Shown here: positions 43,269 through 53,860 of the stretch, piece after piece
Position numbering within the stretch: position 1 is the stretch's first letter
Layout of the letters: each line of letters begins with the position of its first letter
DNA from: Lineus longissimus
Taxonomy: Eukaryota > Nemertea > Pilidiophora > Heteronemertea > Lineidae
Length of the DNA stretch: 64,000 nt
NCBI RefSeq assembly: GCF_910592395.1
Contig: NC_088317.1
Location: 9,550,001-9,614,000, forward strand
Direction of reading: 5' to 3'
Notes under the pieces: model-generated
The model's input: only the letters and a program-made list of their open reading frames with translations
The model's database searches: none
Told to the model about the DNA's origin: nothing
Position numbers and translations under genes: made by a program

Positions 43269-43796
43269 TTGTCACAAAGAAATTGTAAATTGAGATCACT
43301 GTTACAAGACAAAGTTGAGTGGTCCTGGTCCCATGAGCATGACCAAGAGTGGGAAAACTTGAAGAAATGTTTGACAACTAGCCCAGTTTTGGCTTACTTT
43401 GGCTCAAAAAGAAAAACAAAGGTCAGTGCAGATGCGTCCAAAAATGCAATTGGTGCTTGTCTATTGCAATTACATGATGAAGAATGGAGGCTAGTAGCCT
43501 ATGCAGCAAGGTCAATGACCGATGCTGAAACACGGTATGCCCAAATTGAAAAAGAGTGTCTAGGGTTGACTTTTGCATGCTAACGGTTTGACGAGTATAT
43601 TTTTGGTTTGCCCAAGATTGAGTTGGAGACGGATCATAAACCATTGATACTGATCTCTCAGAAGAACTTGAATGATATGCCAGCAAGGTTACAGCGATTG
43701 ATGCTCAAATTACAAAGATATGATGTAACACTGGTATACACCCCTGATATCTTGCACACACCAGACACCTTATCAAGAGCTTGTCCCCCCCAGTAA
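43269..43796 (+). pseudogene. Gypsy B RNase H
   Basis: A connector (LRSLLQDKVEWSWSHEHDQ) is followed by RNase H: first Asp in VSADASKNAIG, Glu in QIEKECLGLTFAC, third Asp in LETDHKPLILI, and the terminal HTPDTLSR block. It has one in-frame TAA at about 43579 and ends at a stop at 43796. Confidence 0.85.
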
Positions 43797-44990
43797 GCCA
43801 GATTCATTATCTGATGAGGTAGAAGCACAAGTAAATTTGGTGTATTCAAGCATTGCTGCAAGCACTGATCAAATGAAGAAAATAGCAATTGAAACTGAGA
43901 AATATCCATTTCTGAAAGTGGTAAAAGAAAATCTTCAGAGTGCTTGGAAAAAGGTTCTGTCAGTGCATATTACCCATACAGAAACGAATTGACTGTAGCA
44001 CAAGGTATTGTCTTCAGAGGTGACCGGATTGTAATTCCGACAAGTATGAGGCGTGAGATGTTAAATAGATTACATGAGGGTCATCTGGGCACTGAGAAAA
44101 TCAAATCCATGGCTAGACAAAGTTTGTTTTGGCCCAAAATAGGATGTGATATTGAGCAGTTCACATCAACTTGTGGTATTTGTCAAAAGTACAAATACAG
44201 GCAGCAAAAAGAGAGCTTGAAAACTACTAGTGAAAAAGTTGGCCCATGGGAGCAGATTGGAACAGATCTGTTTGAGTATGCTAATAAGCATAATCTACTT
44301 GTAATTGATTACTATTCAAATTTCCCTGAGGTCATTGAACTGAAAAGCACAACTTCTTCTTCAGTCATTAGGCATTTGAAGAGCGTTTTTGCCAGGCATG
44401 GAATACCAAGAGTTGTGGTGTCAGATAATGGACCGCAATATTCTAGCAGAGAGTTTGTAGAGTTTGCACAGCATTATGGTTTCAAACATTTGACCACTTC
44501 TCCAGAATATCCACAAAGCAATGGAAAAGCTGAGAAGGGAGTTCAAATAGTGAAAAGGTTATTGCAAAAAGCAATTGACTCAAGGGAAGATCCTGAGTTA
44601 GCTCTGCTACAGTATCGCTCCGCTCCATTGAAATGTGGCAAATCACCTGCTGAATTGCTCTTTAATAGACAGTTAAATACTAGAGTTCCAAGATTGAACA
44701 GAGATGTGCTCAATGAACAAGAAGCACAAAGAGTAGCAAATGAGAAAAAGCAACAAAAGTTGCAGTATGACAAATAAGCACATGACTTGCCACCCCTGAA
44801 TGAAAATGATGTAGTCAGGTTAAGATTTCCATTTAAGAGTAAACAGTGGAATGTAAAGGCTCGAGTGGTGAGAGAAGTAGCTCCAAGGTCATATGAGATT
44901 TTGACTGAAAGAGGTCAGATTCTAAGGCGAAACAGGAGGCACTTGAAAAGAACGAATGAAGATTTTATCGATTCCAGTACTAACTGATTT
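43797..44990 (+). pseudogene. Gypsy B integrase
   Basis: After a linker with a frame break near 43950, the HHCC zinc domain (HEGHLGTEKIKSMARQSLFW, then CGICQ) leads into the core with three catalytic acids: GTDLF, SDNGPQYSS and NGKAEKG. The main frame runs 43944-44777. One TAA (44775-44777) separates the C-terminal DNA-binding part (VVRLRFPFKSKQWNVKARVV, RRNRRHLKRTNED), which is otherwise intact to 44987. The core is undamaged. Confidence 0.9.
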
Positions 44991-45231
44991 TTAGGACTTG
45001 CACAATTCTGTGTTGTCACAAGATGAACCAATGTGTGAGATGAATACCAATAGGCCCACTTGTGTTCAGTCTCCTGCTCCTCAAGTAAATGTTAGAAGAT
45101 CAGCCAGGGTAAACAAGGGTCAGGCTAGGCCTAGGTTGATTGAGAGTATCTAACAAGTGGATTTACTGTCAGTTTAAGATATAAAGTGTAAGCCTTAGAT
45201 ATAATGGTGGAAGATTTCTAAAAAAGGGCGA
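44991..45231 (+). other. Gypsy B pol tail and polypurine tract
   Basis: A short tail frame near 45066-45150 (VNVRRSARVNKGQARPRLIE) is the usual basic end of Gypsy pol. The polypurine tract AAAAAAGGGCGA abuts the right LTR. Confidence 0.6.
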
Positions 45232-45360
45232 TGTAAACATTAGCTTTGTAACATGCTGTATATTATTACTTGGTTTTTGATACATGCTGTACAACGCATG
45301 CGCAGTTTGAGAAATACAGAATCATCTTCCGGCATCCCGTTGTTCGTGTCATTATTTACA
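45232..45360 (+). repeat. Gypsy B right LTR
   Basis: 129 bp, two differences from the left copy, followed by TGCGG. Confidence 0.92.
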
Positions 45361-45365
45361 TGCGG

Positions 45366-45857
45366 TGCGGTGAGGTTTGACACAGATGGGTCAATTTGCT
45401 TGGCAATATTTGTGTACTAAGGTTGTCCATTCAAGGGTATGGACCATCTAGATTACAGATCCGATGTGTTTGTGTGCAATGAGTAGAGAATTAGTGTATT
45501 TTTGAAGCAGAAATCGCCACAGGTGCTCATTCAGCAAGTTCACGGTTTTTGCCGATAGATGGAAGTAGTGCATTGGTCAAAAGCCAGAACATGCTTTTCT
45601 GAGAGAAATCTCTCAAGATGTGTGCCGTAAATATGTTAGTAATTGGTTTGTTCTTGGTTGTGCCTGGAACCTCTGTGGATTGGGTTGAATTTCGTGGTTT
45701 ATGAGAGGCTTGGAGACAATATGAAAAGTATTGTGAAAAGAGTTTAGAATGTTGCCATTCTGGAGTTGAAGTATGGTTTGTTCTGAATAATTTGGTCAAT
45801 CCAGAGATTCTCGGGAAGCAGTTCGGTATTTATACTGGGTGTCAACTGCTAGTGGAT
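45366..45857. other. Non-coding part of insertion C
   Basis: Sequence of C between Gypsy B and P3. No gene or motif seen. Confidence 0.45.
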
Positions 45858-45861
45858 TTAA

Positions 45862-46566
45862 CCCTTTCGCTGCGGATGTACGCATTTTTGCGACCAAAAA
45901 AATTTCCGATCTGTGCGGATGTACGCAGAACTGCGACTTGGGAGAGACCTGAATCAGACGATGTTTTCAATAGCAAATTAGTACAGTAACTTGTCGCTAG
46001 GTGTCCTGCCATGTTGTTTACCGCTAGAACTTCCAATTTCTTGGTGAAAACTTCGGTGTTTTTATTCAAAGTTTAGGCGATATTTTGAGTCCAAAGTTTT
46101 GTAAACAATTTTAAATGAATCAGTCACGTGTTCGACGAACTGCAGAATCAATAATTGATAAAATAGTGAATTCGAGGCGTTAGAAGATGAGTCTGATTAG
46201 TGATTATGATTCTGAACATAATGCCGATGTACACAGCGTGCATGGGGATTGAAAGTATGCATGATTCAGGGTCCGAGGGGATGATAGTGATAGCCTGGGT
46301 CAAGATGAAAAATGGTGTTTTTCTCCTCGTTGATTAATACTAATTAGCGTTATTTAGTTAATTAACATAATTTCAGGTGATTGACAAATGCATAATTTGA
46401 AAGTCAATGCTGTCCCCAACCTTTTCCAATAGTCCAAAGCTCTATCTCTTCTCCTTCAGGCTGTATATTGGCCTCAAAGTTACCTATGTTAAAATTGGGT
46501 TTTACAGTATTTTGGGGGCAGCAAGGAATCAATATTGAAATAATTTTGAGCGGCGCAGCGAAAGGG
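45862..46566. mobile_element. P3: piggyBac-type MITE (TTAA)
   Basis: TTAA (45858-45861), CCCTTTCGCTGCG at the left, CGCAGCGAAAGGG at the right, TTAA (46567-46570). The 705-bp element keeps remains of a transposase start on plus (MNQSRVRRTAES at 46115, then an acidic DSGSEG / DDSDSLGQDEKW stretch in shifted frames). Non-autonomous, inserted in C. Confidence 0.88.
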
Positions 46567-46989
46567 TTAAAGGCAAAGAACACCTGCAGTTGGCCCCACC
46601 CCAGCAATATTTGGGGGTCTTGACGTTATAAATCTATGTGTGACTGTAGATGAGTCACAGGGATATACATTTTGTGTTAGGTAGAATATTGCACAAGAAT
46701 ATTGAGTTGTACAAGTTGACAGGGTTTTCGTTGGATTAACCCCCTGTGGTCAAGACAGTCCTGAATAAGTTGGTAATGGTGATTTTAACCCTAATTCTAG
46801 ATACTAAGCCGATGTATTGTTTTGTGTTGTACAAGTACTATTGTTAGTTTTTGTCATGTTCCTCTGTGAGGTCCGCCATATTGCGTTTCCAATAAAAGAC
46901 AGTCTGGGGAAATTCGCCTCCTTAATTCACTATTTTCTCCCCTATAATTTCAGGCCCTATACAACCCCATTTCCCGGGCGTTACAAGAA

Positions 46990-47104
46990 CAGTCGTGTCA
47001 AAACTCGGATTGATTCAGCGTGTTGAGGAGATATGCGAGTGCGTGTTCAGTAGTGCAGGCTTACTAAAGTGTGACCCTGGCAAAATAAATGCACGTCTGA
47101 AATT
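46990..47104 (+). pseudogene. Gypsy A protease, C-terminal remnant
   Basis: Resumes the A frame after insertion C (VVSKLGLIQRVEEI). It runs to CDPGKINARL and then joins, out of frame, to the late part of RT, so the first half of RT is deleted. Confidence 0.75.
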
Positions 47105-47962
47105 TTCCAGCGCATCATGAGTGATTTGCTCAAAGACACCGGAGCGATAGTTTGGCAGGATGATATCATCATTTTCGGCAAAACTGAAGAAGAACACGAC
47201 GAGATGCTAGAAAAGGTCATGAAAAGGATTGAGGAATCCGGATTGAAACTCAACAAAGTGAAATGCAAGTTCCGTAAACCGCGACTTTGGTATGTAGGTC
47301 ATAAGTTCGATAAAGATTGCGTCACCGCAGAAGAGGAGAAAATCAAGGCGATTATGGAGTTGGATGCACCCGAAAACATGTCAGAATTGAGACGGGTGTT
47401 GGACATGATAAGATACCTCGGGTGATATCTTCCGAACCTTGCCACTGTCGTGGAACCAATGAATGAACTCTTGCAAGAGGATCACGAATTCTCATGGTGA
47501 CCACAACAGGATGAGGCTTTCCGCCAAATAAAAGCCCTTGTTTGCGATAGTCCAGTTCTAGCGTACTATGATGTCAACAAATCTACGGTAGTCAGTAGTG
47601 ACGCAAGCAGCTATGGAATCGGCGGAATGATAATGCAAAGACACGATGAAGAGTTAAAACCAGTTGCGTTCTGCTCCAGGACACTCGCAACTGCAGAACG
47701 CAATTATGCGAAGATCGAAAAAGAGTGTTTGGCCGCCACTTGGACATGTAGGAAATTCCGCAGATATTTACAAGGACAAGAGTCTTTCGAGCTACTTACA
47801 GATCATAAACCCCTGGTCCCGCTCATGAACTCTAGAGACTTAGACCAGGTACCCCTTAGATGTCAGCGGCTGCTAATGCGTCTAATGCCGTTTAATTTAC
47901 GCATGAAACATGTCTCTGGGACTACGCTTCTTGTTGCAGACGCGTTATCTAGACAACCCTGA
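47105..47962 (+). pseudogene. Gypsy A reverse transcriptase end and RNase H
   Basis: Starts at the EIFQRIMSDLL block just before the catalytic box, which reads WQDDIIIFG (Gln in place of the usual residue before Asp-Asp). The thumb follows (RKPRLWYVGHKFD, ENMSELRRVLDMIRYLG), then a stop at 47423. After a second stop (47500) comes RNase H with SSDASSYGIGG, AKIEKECLA, LLTDHKPLVPL and LVADALSRQP. Upstream RT motifs are deleted. Dead copy. Confidence 0.88.
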
Positions 47963-47997
47963 GTGGTGAACAATCCAATACTGAATTAGAAGTCAAG

Positions 47998-49355
47998 ATG
48001 TTCGTCAATGCAGTGGTTAAGACAAGACCTATGTCAGATGCTAAAATCGAGAAGATTCTCCAAGAGAAGAAAGAGGACGAGGAACTTCAGGTGGTAATCT
48101 CACCCACGGCAGATGGATGGCCAGAGCACCGAAATCAGGTACCAGTTGCAGCATGCAAATTCTTCGATGTTAGTCATAGACTTTCCGTCACTGGTGGATT
48201 ACTTTTGTTCGGTGACCGCATCGTGATACTTCAATCAATGAGGGGTGACATTTTGAACCACATACACGAAGGACACATGGGTGTCAACAAGAGTCGCGAC
48301 AGGGCTAAAATGTCTGTATTTTTGGCCACGTCTCAATGCCGAGATTGCTGAACTCGCAGGTGGATGTGACTTTTGTCAAGAACAAAGGCCGACTCAAAAA
48401 CACGAGCCGTTAATTGTTACCCCTCAATCGCTACGGACTTGTGCACTTTCAAGTCCGAAAAGTATCTAGTACTCATGGACTACTATTCTAAGTACATTGA
48501 AATAGTGCATATGCGTTCTACAACTGCCAGCAGTGTTATCAAGAAAGTAAAGGCAATAGTCGCTAGATGGGGTGTGCCCCGTGAAATTGTCTAGGACAAT
48601 GGCCCGCCTTATGATTTGAAAGAAGGGAAAACTTTTGCGTCGGAGTGGGGAATAACACTCACAACCGTTAGCCCCCACAATCCTCAGGCTAATGGTCAGG
48701 CAGAAAGTGGCGTAGCCATTGCAGAGAAAATTTTGAGACAACCTGATCCCATAAAAGCTCTCATGAGTTAATCGCTCAACCCCAATCAGGTCAACTGGAT
48801 ACACCCCAAGTCGTCTAATGATGGGCTGAGAGATTGCGACAACCATACCAACGCTCAGACGTAATCTCCGACCACAATGGCCAGACACAAAACGCATATC
48901 TGAAAAGGTGAAGTCAATGCAGCTGCAGTACAAACAACAGTACGATAGTTGGCATGGAGACGCCAACCTGCCCGTGCTGACACCCGGAGAAAAGGTACGA
49001 GTCAAACTGGACGGTCAGAAGAAATGGAGTGAGCCAGCTACGGTGGTGCAACGCCAGCTACGGTGGTGCAACACCGAGATCATATATCATCAGATCCAGC
49101 GAAGACAAGGATTATAGGCGCAATCAGCGTCACCTGCAACGAATTCCGTCGAACGTGCATAATGGTGAACCTCCAAGTGCCGGTTCTTCAACAGCCAACG
49201 TCGTTCGTCCACAATCGTCCAGGAATCATTCGAGACCAATGTCTTCTGCCAGGAATTTTGCTGGAACGCCAGCTCCGTCATCATCAGAACCGCCTGCGTC
49301 ACCTTCTCAACCGGTAACGCCACCTATGGTGGAATCGAGGACAAGATCTGGGTGA
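47998..49355 (+). pseudogene. Gypsy A integrase and C-terminal tail
   Basis: Zinc domain HEGHMGVNKSRDRAK and, after a frameshift near 48320, CDFCQEQRP. The core has YLVLMDYYSKYIEI (the first Asp motif is displaced by deletion), a TAG in place of the residue before DNGPPYD, and NPQANGQAESG with the catalytic Glu. More stops follow (48770-48900). The C-terminal domain (LTPGEKVRVKLDGQKKWSEPA) is shifted by a 20-bp tandem duplication at 49032-49071. A Pro/Ser-rich tail ends at 49355. Heavily degraded. Confidence 0.88.
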
Positions 49356-49412
49356 GAGATCAAACCCCCTGTTTAGTCGAAAGACTACGTTCTAAAATGG
49401 ACATTGACATTT

Positions 49413-49659
49413 GAAGGGGTGCATGCAAAAACAGCCTCAGTCACTTTTCACCGTTTTCCAGGAGAGCCAAAAAAAAAGTCAGACGTAGGTCAATTTTGCA
49501 CCAGATCACCATCTTTGCCTTCATTTTTTGGCAGAAGAGGGCAGCACCTGTAGGCAAACCATATTATTGGTGGATAGGGGACGGTATGAGGATTACAGCA
49601 ATGCCACCATGCAAAAACAGCCCAAGTCAGACTTGGGTTGTTTTTGCATGCACCCCTTC
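49413..49659. mobile_element. Small MITE in Gypsy A
   Basis: Inverted ends GAAGGGGTGCATGCAAAAAC and GTTTTTGCATGCACCCCTTC with ATTT on both sides (49409-49412 and 49660-49663). It is 247 bp with no ORF. The right end also carries a small palindrome CCCAAGT-CAG-ACTTGGG. Superfamily not assigned. Confidence 0.75.
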
Positions 49660-49988
49660 ATTTTTAGGCCTAATTTGGATGATGCAATAAGACTGTATTG
49701 AGTCCAATAACACAGACCCGTCTTGAGTGGGACAGGGGATTGTCGTCTACCATGACCCTGTGAGATCAGGCCTTCTTGATTTTCCTTGATTTTTGCTGTT
49801 TTGTGTGTGTTTTGATAACATAATAGCATGTTTTTTTCTTGTAATTCTCTAAAACAAGCCAGATTGTTTGTGTTTGTTTTGGTTAGCGCATTGGATCGCT
49901 TTACAAGACTAGTTTAAATTTTGCCTTGTGTTTCAAGAGTATCTTTTGACTTACTAGTTATTAAAACTATAATACAGCAAGGATGGTT

Positions 49989-50359
49989 AATAGCATTCCG
50001 CGAAGATGAGGTCACTGCAGCTGCTGCCCTCTATTTCCAATTCGCTGAATTACAGGCAATGTCGGACAAACATGCGGTTTCGTAATGGATTCAGGCTTTC
50101 TAACTAGGGCAGTTAGATTCAATCTGGCACATGTCCGGGTGTTGGAAATACTACATAATTTTTCTGAATATTTCTCTCTCTGACTCTATGGTATCATTCA
50201 TGCTAAAATCAATGCAGGGTCAAAGATAATTGACTTTGAAATAAGCTCAAATGCGTAGAAATAAGTGTCCATGTCCGACTGTCACATGACTAAAACGTCA
50301 TCAATATCTTATGCAAATGACCTTGTGAGCTATAAATAGTAACTTCGCGGAATGCTATT
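49989..50359. repeat. Inverted-repeat element (17-bp ends)
   Basis: AATAGCATTCCGCGAAG on the left and CTTCGCGGAATGCTATT on the right are perfect inverted copies 371 bp apart. No clear target duplication. Probably a MITE or a piece of the element's 3' non-coding region. Confidence 0.6.
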
Positions 50360-50499
50360 CTGTGCTTTGTTGGAGTGTTGGAATTGGTGTTTGCAAGACA
50401 TTTAAAGCTGCACTAAATAGTGCTCATAGAACATTTAAAGCTGAAATAATGTTGGACTTCGACCATCCCTCATATGGACTACTCTCTTAAAGGGGGAGA

Positions 50500-50663
50500 T
50501 GTCTCATAATCAACTTGTTCAGGCTAGCCCGGAATCGGGCATGGAAACAACTACAACAACGTTCAGGGCTTCTAAGATGGCTTCCTGTATTTTATGATTT
50601 GATATTAAATTGATGTTGCATAAATCCACTGATTTATAGAATATATTACCCCATCCTGAAACA
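50500..50663 (+). repeat. Gypsy A right LTR
   Basis: 164 bp, preceded by AAAGGGGGAGA and followed by CAAAC. Confidence 0.92.
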
Positions 50664-50668
50664 CAAAC

Positions 50669-51312
50669 AACTTCCACATGGAAAAGAAAATGATTAGTTC
50701 AACATTTGGTCCAGGGAATATTAAACAATCTTCCCGGTTATAAACAAGATGCACGCTGGGCGTGGCAAATAACCAGGTTTTCGAAAATTATATGTTTGTT
50801 TAGTTTGCAATATGGAATAGGAAGGGTTGGGAGAGTTGAAAAGATGTGCAATATGAATTAAGAAGTGTTCAGGTTGAAAATGGTTGTGGGAATGATTTTT
50901 ATGCAGTCAAGAAGAAGAAGTTAATTTCAAAGTTGTATATGAGAAGTTTTTATTTAGAAATTACAGTACCTTCATGGAGTTAGCATAACTGAAGTTATAC
51001 AGGCATAGATATGTGATGAAGACTACAAGCATCTGTATTTATTCATTGATGCATTTTGTGTACTAGTATATTAGAATGTGTGTCATTTCTCAATTATTCA
51101 TCGAGTCTGAAAACATTGAGAATGAACTGAACTGAAGTGTAACAGCAAGTACCTTACTGTAAGTAAATGGTGCATGATGAAGATGGCTGTAGTCTTCATT
51201 GCATATGTATGGCTGTATAAGTAGCAAGACTCTCTTGAGAGTACTAGTATATACCTGAACTAACTAGTGATGAATTGTTGTACCGTGATGCTGATTTCAG
51301 CCAGTGAAGATT
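50669..51312. other. Non-coding stretch downstream of the protease gene
   Basis: AT-rich, no exon or repeat end seen. It may include the 3' UTR of the minus-strand protease gene. Confidence 0.4.
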
Positions 51313-53026
51313 TCAGTATAAATCCGAGGGGGTGGACATCTTCATGTTTATGGAAACAGTGGTGATTAGTGATTGGAGGTGGCATCCCGTGAATGAACGA
51401 CTGTTAGTATTTCCAATATCATAAGTTATTTTTTTCGGGTTCAATCCAAGTAGACATGAGAATGCAAAGGCTATGGCCATGATGCCACAAATAGAGTCAC
51501 TTGATTGTTGCGTCACATCAACATATTCCACATTATCATTGTTTATCTGGTTGTAGACAAGGCATAACTGGAGGAATGTTTGTTGCAAATGTTCCGAGGA
51601 CATTAAAGAATCGTAGATGTAAATTCTTTTAGACGTAGAATGATAGTATGATGTACTCCAATGGTTTTTTAGAGGATGGATTAATATTGAGTCCTTGTCT
51701 GCTGGTATTGGTGGTGGACGTTTGTTTGAATCTTCACTTTGAGATAGAAAGTGCAACTCTGCTGGAGAATAGTAACCGCTATGTCCTTCGTATTTGAGGC
51801 GATTTGCATAAAGATGCATAAGGTTCATGGCTGCCATGATGACATCATCAGTGATATCAGTGTTGCCTACAAAATATTCAACTTTCTTGTAGTTCTGGAA
51901 AGAAAAACGAAATTGTACAATGGATTTGATGAAGGTGTGTGCGAGGTCAGGGATGATAGTGAATTGTCTTGGAAAAAATGGTTGACAGTGCTATTGGTGG
52001 AAGAGGAGTTGAGGAAGTGGATGGTTGGAAAAAAAGGACTTTAAGCTGTCATCTATATCATCATCTCATTTTTGTGTTTAACTCTTTACATACGCTAGCC
52101 GCCGCTGGTCGGCGCAAAGAACTTACGCTGTTCTCCCAGGAGCCGCCATTACTCGGCTCCATTCAAACAGTGCGAAACTCCGGCAAGCCGACTACAAGCT
52201 ACTCCAACTTTAATGTATCGTAATTTCTTATTGGCTGGCTCCATGGTGACCCTATTTGAATGGCCAATAAGAGATAAGCTTCTATTTTCTATTCAGGTCA
52301 CTCCGTTCTAATTTAGTATTCATGAGGCATGAATAATAACGATGTATTGGCGGGATTCCCCAGGAAGTTGACCTCGTCGGCCATTTTAAACGTTTCTTTA
52401 ATCTTTTTTTTGATTGACGTGCCGCATTGTTCGGGACCAGCTGGGTTTATTTATGATAGATTTATTTGATTCGAGCTCCGGATCAGAATTTGAAGGTTTT
52501 GCAGATTCAGATATCAATGTTTCGGTAGGAAGTGATGATAGTGACTGGGACTTAGATTTTTATTATAAACATTTTGTGTTTACGGCGATTTGTAGAAATT
52601 TTTTTCTCTCCAAGTTTGCAGGCCTTGTTCTCGGTTACTTTTCGTTAGAATTCAAAATAAATTACATGAGTTTATGCGGAATTTAATTCTTAGTTACTCC
52701 CCAAAATTTTAGTCCTGTACTATGAACAGCAACGGAGATAATATCACTTATGTAAACACTACCTGAAATACGGCCGCCTCAGTGACGCGCTCCCGGGAAA
52801 CTATATCAGAATAATGACGCTGTGTATTCAGGACTTTGACGCTATGACGCACGCGGGTCTAGCGTATGTAAAGAGTTAAAGATGAAGTTGAGAATGAAAT
52901 ATTGTAAGGATGAGTCATGTCATAGTTATGATTTGAAATGAATGAACTGACCTGTCTCTTTTCAGCTATATAAATGGCATGACGGTGTGCTTTCATAGTA
53001 TTTGATGTTTTCTTCAGTTTTGGCAT
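51313..53026 (-). CDS. Ulp1/C48-like cysteine protease, two exons
   Basis: Exon one is 53026-52952 (25 codons, MPKLKKTSNTMKAHRHAIYI, donor CAG/GTCAGT). Exon two is 51894-51313 (acceptor TTTCCAG), in phase 0, giving a product of about 218 residues. The second exon shows the papain-like Ulp1 order: His in KNHWSTSYYH, Asp in IYIYDSLMSS, Gln in DVTQQSSDSI and Cys in ICGIMAIAFAF. All four catalytic positions are therefore present. Such proteases cleave ubiquitin-like modifiers or, in transposons and Polintons, process proteins. The catalytic domain seems complete with no damage. The intron has taken in P4. It could be a host gene or an ORF of an unrecognised transposon. It is not in the Polinton cluster. 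Confidence 0.65.
52082..52875. mobile_element. P4: piggyBac-type element (TTAA) in the protease intron
   Basis: TTAA (52078-52081), then CTCTTTACATACGCTAG; right end CTAGCGTATGTAAAGAG, then TTAA (52876-52879). This is a perfect 17-bp inverted repeat; 794 bp. The first bases are CTC rather than CCC. It carries a transposase N-terminal fragment. Non-autonomous. Confidence 0.9.
52453..52686 (+). pseudogene. N-terminal fragment of a piggyBac-type transposase (P4)
   Basis: From an ATG near 52453 the frame gives MIDLFDSSSGSEFEGFADSD, then an acidic GSDDSDWDLDF stretch, the typical acidic head of piggyBac transposases. It then degrades into non-homologous sequence and stops at 52686. The catalytic DDD region is missing. 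Confidence 0.6.
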
Positions 53027-53056
53027 GATTATATATCTAAAGAAAGGAGTTAAAGT

Positions 53057-53860
53057 GTACCAATATCTATTGCTGTGCCCAAGGGCCATGGATTCTAACA
53101 TGACTGGGACAAGAAACAATAAAAAATATCATTGGTATGGCCTTATCTGCTATGGTAGGGACAAGAAACCAATATCCATTGATGTGACCAAAGGACTAAT
53201 GGATTCTAACTGACGGAGTGGGACAAGAAACAATAAAAAACATTCATTGGTATGGCCTTATGTGCAATGGTAAGGACAAGACACCAATATCTATTGCTGT
53301 GCCCAAGGGCCATGGATTCTAATATGGCTGGGACAAGAAACAATAAAAAATATCATTGGTATGGCCTTATCTGCTATGCTAGGGACGAGAAACCAATATT
53401 CATTGATGTGACCAAAGGACTAATGGATTCTAACTGACTGGAACAAGAAACAATAAAAAACATTCATTGGTATGGCCTTATGTGCAATGGTAAGGACAAG
53501 ACACCAATATCTATTGCTGTGCCCAAGGGCCATGGATTCTTACATGACTGGGACAAGAAACAATAAAAAAATATCATTGGTATGGCCTTATCTGCTATGG
53601 TAGGGACAAGAAACCAATATCCATTGATTGATGTGAGCAAAGGACTAATGGATTCTAACTGACTGGGACAAGAAACAACAAAACACATTCATTGGTATGG
53701 CCTTATGTGCAATGGTAAGAACAAGACACCAATATCTATTGCTGTGCCCAAGGATTCTAACATGAATGGGACAAGAAATAATAAAAAATATCATTGGTAT
53801 GGCCTTGTAACTGACTGTGACAAGAAACATTGAAAAAAGTCATTGGTATGGCCTTTATAT
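53057..53860. repeat. Higher-order tandem repeat (about 220 bp, two about 110-bp halves)
   Basis: ACCAATATCTATTGCTGTGCCC recurs at 53057, 53283, 53503 and 53728 (spacing 220-226 bp). The related half ACCAATATCCATTGATGTGACC lies midway between. Each half holds GGGACAAGAAACAATAAAAAA and CATTGGTATGGCCTTAT. This is an alternating A/B tandem array, the last unit truncated and merged into the 731-bp duplication. Confidence 0.85.

Larger units (their letters stand above)
32277..45360 (+). mobile_element. Gypsy B: LTR retrotransposon nested in C
   Basis: 129-bp LTRs (32277-32405, 45232-45360) begin TGTAAACATTAGC and end TTATTTACA, with target duplication TGCGG (32272-32276 and 45361-45365). A primer-binding region TGGTACCAGA follows the left LTR, and the polypurine tract AAAAAAGGGCGA precedes the right one. 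The LTRs differ at about two sites. Gag, protease, RT, RNase H and integrase are nearly complete apart from scattered stops and frameshifts and two insertions (33574-40457 and H2). Confidence 0.93.
31880..46985. mobile_element. C: LTR-type insertion (probably a solo or reduced LTR) in the Gypsy A protease
   Basis: Begins TGTGACGGACGG and ends GGGCGTTACA, flanked by AGAA on both sides (31876-31879 and 46986-46989). Removing it with one AGAA keeps the A frame. Without the nested Gypsy B and P3 it is only about 1.3 kb and encodes nothing. An 87-bp segment (GTCCGCCATATTGCG...TTTCAGG) is present at both its left (32029-32115) and right (46868-46954) parts with two or three differences. It could therefore be two short LTRs of a small element or a single solo LTR with an internal repeat. 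Confidence 0.65.
30464..50663 (+). mobile_element. Gypsy A: outer LTR retrotransposon
   Basis: 164-bp LTRs (30464-30627 and 50500-50663) begin TGTCTCATAATCA and end CCTGAAACA. The 5-bp target duplication CAAAC lies at 30459-30463 and 50664-50668. A primer-binding region starts TGGTGGCAGTG, and a polypurine tract AAAGGGGGAGA abuts the right LTR. Gag, protease, the end of RT, RNase H and integrase are recognisable, all damaged. By my count the LTRs differ at about 9 of 164 bases. Its protease gene is split by insertion C, so about 15 kb of the span is foreign. Confidence 0.92.

Noticed and set aside
45859-46570. P3 and the other TTAA elements read as Kolobok
   Set aside because: The TTAA duplication fits both, but the ends start CCC/CTC and the retained ORF pieces are acidic piggyBac-like heads with no THAP zinc finger.
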